NCBI GenBank assembly: GCA_900321665.1
Contig: ONWY01000066.1
Span: 1-6,922, forward strand
Direction: 5' to 3'
Source: an uncultured Eubacteriales bacterium
GTDB lineage: Bacteria > Bacillota > Clostridia > Oscillospirales > Acutalibacteraceae
DNA: 6,922 bases
The position numbers were made by a program, and so were the translations under genes. Numbering within the stretch: position 1 is the first letter of the stretch; each line of letters starts with the position of its first letter. The notes beneath the pieces are model-generated. The model worked only from the letters and a program-made list of their open reading frames with translations. It did not search any database and was not told the origin of the DNA. Below, piece after piece: positions 4,023 to 6,922 of this stretch.

Positions 4023-4856
4023 ATGAAGCGAAAGAAAATCTCCGAGTTTTTTCATCATATGAACCGCACCACTTATTATACCTTGATTGCGTGTGCGGCG
4101 CTTTGTGCTGTTTTGCTGCTTTGTGTGATTATTTCCGAGGCGAAGCAGCGAGCGAAGCCGGCGCCCGCAGAGGTGCCGGAGCAGCTGGCAGCGCTCGAAA
4201 AGCAGGATGCCAAGGCGGTGGAGAAGGAAATCAAACGGCTGCGGGTGGAAGCGATGCTTAAGAAAGCAGAACAGGAGCTGTCGGATGAGATTGATGAGTC
4301 CGAGAGCGGCATTTGGGCGATGTTTGATAATTACGTCTTTATGGGTGACTCGCGCTGTGTCGGCTTTTCCTATTACAAATTTTTGCGCGATGACAGAGTC
4401 TTTGCCGCGGGCGGCAACACCATTCGCGACATTTTAACCGATATCGATAAGCTTAAAAAAATCTCTCCGGCGACCTTGTACCTGTGTTATGGCTTAAATG
4501 ATACCGGCATCGGCTATTGGGAAAGCGGCGAGGCATACGGTGCGGAGCTTGCCGATATCTTTGACACCCTGCAAAAGGAGCTTCCCGACACGATGATTGT
4601 CGCCTCCTCCATTCTTCCGGCGACGGAAGCGGCGCTCGAAAAGAACCCGGTGTGGCGTAAAATACCCGATTTTGATAAGGCGCTGCAAAGAGTGTGCGAG
4701 GAAAAGGGCGTGGTGTATGTAGATAACAGCGCGCTTGTGGAGCAGTATATGGACTCTCTTTATGATGATGACGGTGTGCATTTAAGACCTGCGTTTTACC
4801 CGATGTGGGCAAAGAATTTATACATAGCTGCATTGATGGCGGAAACAGAGAAATGA
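4023..4856 (+). CDS. Membrane-anchored SGNH/GDSL-family hydrolase or acyltransferase
   Basis: The 277-aa protein has a short basic N-terminus, one membrane helix at about residues 18-38, and a charged coiled-coil-like stretch (about 52-95) rich in Ala, Glu and Lys. An extracellular SGNH domain follows. Its motifs are FMGDSR with nucleophile Ser110 (block I), the block II Gly near 130-131, YGLND with Asn159 (block III), and DDDGVHL with Asp250 and His253 (block V). The catalytic set is complete. SGNH proteins beside MBOAT acyltransferases commonly take the acetyl group on the outer face and pass it to, or remove it from, a polysaccharide, and that is the likely role here. It is first in the operon, with AAAAGGG upstream of the ATG and a four-base ATGA overlap with the next gene. 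The substrate is not visible from sequence. Confidence 0.85.
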   Translation: MKRKKISEFFHHMNRTTYYTLIACAALCAVLLLCVIISEAKQRAKPAPAEVPEQLAALEKQDAKAVEKEIKRLRVEAMLKKAEQELSDEIDESESGIWAMFDNYVFMGDSRCVGFSYYKFLRDDRVFAAGGNTIRDILTDIDKLKKISPATLYLCYGLNDTGIGYWESGEAYGAELADIFDTLQKELPDTMIVASSILPATEAALEKNPVWRKIPDFDKALQRVCEEKGVVYVDNSALVEQYMDSLYDDDGVHLRPAFYPMWAKNLYIAALMAETEK

Positions 4857-5350
4857 TGAAATCACTTTCAAGAAAAAATATCATATTCGGTGCCCTGCGC
4901 TGGAGCATTGTTATCGCCTTTGCGGTGTTGCTGATTGTGCTTGCAAGCCAAAATAAAATCAGCAAAGCCGCGATGGAGGATGTCAGTGCTGCGGTGAGCG
5001 AGAGCATTGACCTGAGCAAGATGAAAAAGGGAAGCGAGAGCACCTTTAAACGCTTGTATGGCTTAGATAGCGCGGCATTTGAAAGCGTGGTGCTTTATTG
5101 GCCGGCGAGCAATATGGATGCGCAGGAGCTGCTCGTGGTGCAGCTCAAAGACCTTTCGCAGCAGGAGCAGGTAAAAGAAGCGATTGCCGCCAGGCTTGCC
5201 ACGCAGAAAAAGAGCTTTGACGGCTACGGTGTGGAGCAGTACGCGCTCTTGAGCGACTCCTCCATTATCGATGTGCAGGGCAACTACATCCTCTTTGTGG
5301 TGCACGAAGAGTGCGCGAAGGCGGACAGCGCCTTTCGCGAGGCGCTGTAA
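4853..5350 (+). CDS. DUF4358 family membrane-anchored protein
   Basis: The 165-aa product has one N-terminal membrane helix (about residues 13-31) and an extracellular domain. The sequence pattern fits DUF4358: a D-L-S-K-M start, LYGLD, YWPASNMDAQELLVVQLKD, a helix with VKEAIAARLATQKKSF, then GYGVEQYALL and GNYILFVV. The function is unknown. The family is repeatedly found beside MBOAT and DHHW genes in Clostridia, suggesting an accessory role in polymer O-acetylation. A longer frame opens at 4805, but the start at 4853 is preferred because it overlaps the upstream stop as ATGA, the usual mark of translational coupling, and puts the basic residues directly before the membrane helix. An ATG at 4856 is equally possible and would drop one Met. 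The MBOAT gene follows after 11 bases. Confidence 0.85.
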   Translation: MMKSLSRKNIIFGALRWSIVIAFAVLLIVLASQNKISKAAMEDVSAAVSESIDLSKMKKGSESTFKRLYGLDSAAFESVVLYWPASNMDAQELLVVQLKDLSQQEQVKEAIAARLATQKKSFDGYGVEQYALLSDSSIIDVQGNYILFVVHEECAKADSAFREAL

Positions 5351-5361
5351 GGAGGGGTGGT

Positions 5362-6744
5362 ATGGCATTTAATCAACTGATTTTTGTGTGCCTATTTATG
5401 CCCTTGTCGCTACTGCTTTATAAAGTGGTGCCGCAGCGGGCAAAAAAAGCATTGTTAATCCTCCTCAGCGTGCTGTTTATTGCGTGGGGAAACCTGAGCG
5501 ACCTGATTTATTTATCGGTCGTTATCGTGTTTAATTTCTTCAGCGCTAAGCAGTTGTGCAGCTTAAAAGAGGCAGGCAAGGGAAAGCTTGCGCGCTTCGT
5601 GTTTATTTCGGCGCTGGCGGCGGATATCGGCTTTCTCGGCTACTTTAAATATTTTAACTTTTTCCGCTCCCTGTTCGGCTTGCCGGCGGCGGCAGCGGGT
5701 ATTGCGGTGCCGATTGGCATTTCGTTTGTCACCTTCTCGCTCATCTCCTTTTTGTGCGATGTCAATAGCGGCAGGCAGGCGGTACCGCGCTTTTTCGACT
5801 TTTGCCTGTTTGTGACCTTTTTCCCGAAGATTACGAGCGGACCGATTGTTTCCTTCGATGAATTTAACCAAATGCTTGCGAGCGAAAACTACTGCAAGCA
5901 AAATTTGAATGCCGGCATGGAGCTGTACATCACGGGGCTTGTGAAAAAAACACTCTTGGCGGGCAACCTCAGCGTGCTCTTTACCGCGATTTCTACCGCG
6001 AGCGAGCGAACGGTACTTGAGGCATGGCTCGGGGCGCTCGCTTATACCTTTATGCTGTATTTTGACTTTTCCGGTTACTCGGATATGGCAATCGGTTTGG
6101 GGAAGATGTTTGGCTACACCATGCCCAAAAACTTTGCATACCCCTATACGGCAATCAGCATTGAGGACTTTTGGCGCAAGTGGCATATCAGCCTGGGCGC
6201 TTTCTTCCGCAATTATGTATACATTCCCTTGGGCGGCAACCGCAAGGGGAAGGCGAGGCAGATATTCAATTTGTTTGTGGTATTTCTGCTCACCGGCATT
6301 TGGCACGGCGCAAGCTTTACCTTCATTTTCTGGGGGCTGTACCACTTTGTATTTAACGCAGCGGAAAAGCTGTTTTTAAACAAGGCGATGAAGCGCGTGC
6401 CCGGCATCCTTCGCTCGTTGCTCACCTTCCTTGCAGTGATGGTGGGTTGGGTATTTTTCTTCTCCGATTCGCTCTCGGCTGCCTTCCGCTATCTCGGTAA
6501 TATGGTTGGCATCGGCACCGGCGGCTCTGCGGGCGGTTACTACCTCGCTTCGTTTGTCTTGCTCTTGGCGCTGAGCGCATTTTTTGCACTGCCGATTTTC
6601 TGCAATGTGCTTAACATCCTCAAGCGCAAGCGCTTGCAATGGTTTTCGCCGGTATACACACTCATTTTGGTGTTTGCCTTTGCGCTGTGCGTGGCATCGA
6701 TGGTAAGCGATACCTACACATCGTTCCTGTATGCGGCATTTTGA
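5362..6744 (+). CDS. MBOAT family membrane-bound O-acyltransferase (AlgI/DltB-like)
   Basis: A polytopic membrane protein of 460 aa, the usual AlgI length, with roughly ten or more hydrophobic helices. It is expected to move an acyl group, probably acetyl from acetyl-CoA, across the membrane for attachment to a surface polymer. Landmarks are the N-terminal MAFNQLIFVCLF, PKITSGPIVSFDEF, FDFSGYSDMAIGLG (Asp235), FWRKWHISLG (His275), YIPLGGNR, and TGIWHGASFTFIFWG with the near-certain catalytic His315. The start at 5362 is fixed by GGAGGGG (5351-5357) directly upstream; a longer frame from 5311 would overlap the previous gene by 40 bases without a ribosome site. Gene order (SGNH, DUF4358, MBOAT, DHHW) resembles alginate-acetylation logic with AlgI and AlgJ/AlgX-like partners. 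A DltB role is less likely because no dltA, dltC or dltD is visible. Confidence 0.94.
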   Translation: MAFNQLIFVCLFMPLSLLLYKVVPQRAKKALLILLSVLFIAWGNLSDLIYLSVVIVFNFFSAKQLCSLKEAGKGKLARFVFISALAADIGFLGYFKYFNFFRSLFGLPAAAAGIAVPIGISFVTFSLISFLCDVNSGRQAVPRFFDFCLFVTFFPKITSGPIVSFDEFNQMLASENYCKQNLNAGMELYITGLVKKTLLAGNLSVLFTAISTASERTVLEAWLGALAYTFMLYFDFSGYSDMAIGLGKMFGYTMPKNFAYPYTAISIEDFWRKWHISLGAFFRNYVYIPLGGNRKGKARQIFNLFVVFLLTGIWHGASFTFIFWGLYHFVFNAAEKLFLNKAMKRVPGILRSLLTFLAVMVGWVFFFSDSLSAAFRYLGNMVGIGTGGSAGGYYLASFVLLLALSAFFALPIFCNVLNILKRKRLQWFSPVYTLILVFAFALCVASMVSDTYTSFLYAAF

Positions 6745-6754
6745 GGTGAAGAGG

Positions 6755-6922
6755 ATGAAAGAGAAAAAGAGAATTATCATCAGCTTAGCGGCTGTGTTTA
6801 TATGCTTAACATTGGCTCTCGGGCTGTTTACACTGTTGCACCCGGCGAGAGAATTTTCCGCGCGCGAAAATCGCAAATTAGCCTCTTTCCCGCGCTTTTC
6901 CTTTGCCGCGCTGTGGGACGGC
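6755..6922 (+). CDS. DHHW family protein, N-terminal fragment cut by window end
   Basis: Only the first 56 codons are present; the frame is open at the window edge. The product starts with a basic stretch and one membrane helix (about residues 6-27), followed by the characteristic block with SARENRKLASFPRFSF near residues 35-50, typical of the DHHW family related to AlgJ/AlgX SGNH-like acetyltransferases. These partners usually carry out the final acetyl transfer outside the cell. The start is supported by AGGTGA (6744-6749) at five-base spacing, ten bases after the MBOAT stop, so it belongs to the same operon. The catalytic part lies outside the window and cannot be checked. Confidence 0.82.
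   Translation, partial: MKEKKRIIISLAAVFICLTLALGLFTLLHPAREFSARENRKLASFPRFSFAALWDG

Noticed and set aside
4805..4852. Upstream extension of the DUF4358 gene
   Set aside because: It adds 16 residues overlapping the SGNH gene end with no ribosome site; the ATGA overlap at 4853 is the natural start.
5563..6345. Long minus-strand open frame inside the MBOAT gene
   Set aside because: It lies antisense to a gene with clear family motifs and its product is a low-quality basic sequence, so it is a shadow frame.

Overview
The window looks like chromosomal DNA of an anaerobic, gut-type Firmicute, probably a class Clostridia organism near Oscillospiraceae. This is inferred from AT-rich intergenic DNA beside moderately GC-rich genes, strong AGGAGG-type ribosome sites, MKKVI-type lipoprotein signals, and a Clostridia-style cluster of SGNH, DUF4358, MBOAT and DHHW genes. 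No marker gene fixes the taxon.

Layout: (1) At 1-92 there are GC-rich hairpins and a perfect inverted repeat. (2) At 96-851 on the minus strand lies an exodeoxyribonuclease III / AP endonuclease with its own sigma-A-type promoter. (3) At 1080-2938 on the plus strand are two tandem, paralogous, cysteine-containing lipoproteins of unknown function, ended by a textbook terminator at 2965-2996. (4) At 2997-4022 is about 1 kb without a convincing protein gene. (5) From 4023 to the window end is a tightly packed operon: membrane-anchored SGNH hydrolase, DUF4358 protein, MBOAT O-acetyltransferase, and the start of a DHHW protein. It is best read as a machine that moves acetyl groups across the membrane onto a surface polymer.

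The most interesting part is the 1-kb gap. Six TTCACA-like hexamers sit at an exact 11-bp period (3135-3195), followed by a TATACT -10 element. This is the architecture of a PhoP-activated (phosphate-starvation) promoter pointing rightward. Downstream are five degenerate tandem modules of about 100 bp (3298-3771), then a 13-bp perfect GC stem with a T-rich tail. Each module has a small AT-rich hairpin, an unpaired stretch that in four of five copies reads TTTCAT...ACTCCTTTT, and a GC-rich hairpin. The unpaired stretch is the exact complement of a ribosome binding site plus ATG-AAA start. The four wobble pairs in the GC hairpins are all G-U in plus-strand RNA and would be A-C mismatches in minus-strand RNA, so the structure favours a plus-strand transcript. 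One module is complementary over 18 contiguous bases to the start of the first lipoprotein gene. I therefore propose a phosphate-regulated, multi-hairpin regulatory RNA carrying repeated anti-initiation sites. This is inference. A decayed minus-strand array of tiny ORFs is the main alternative.
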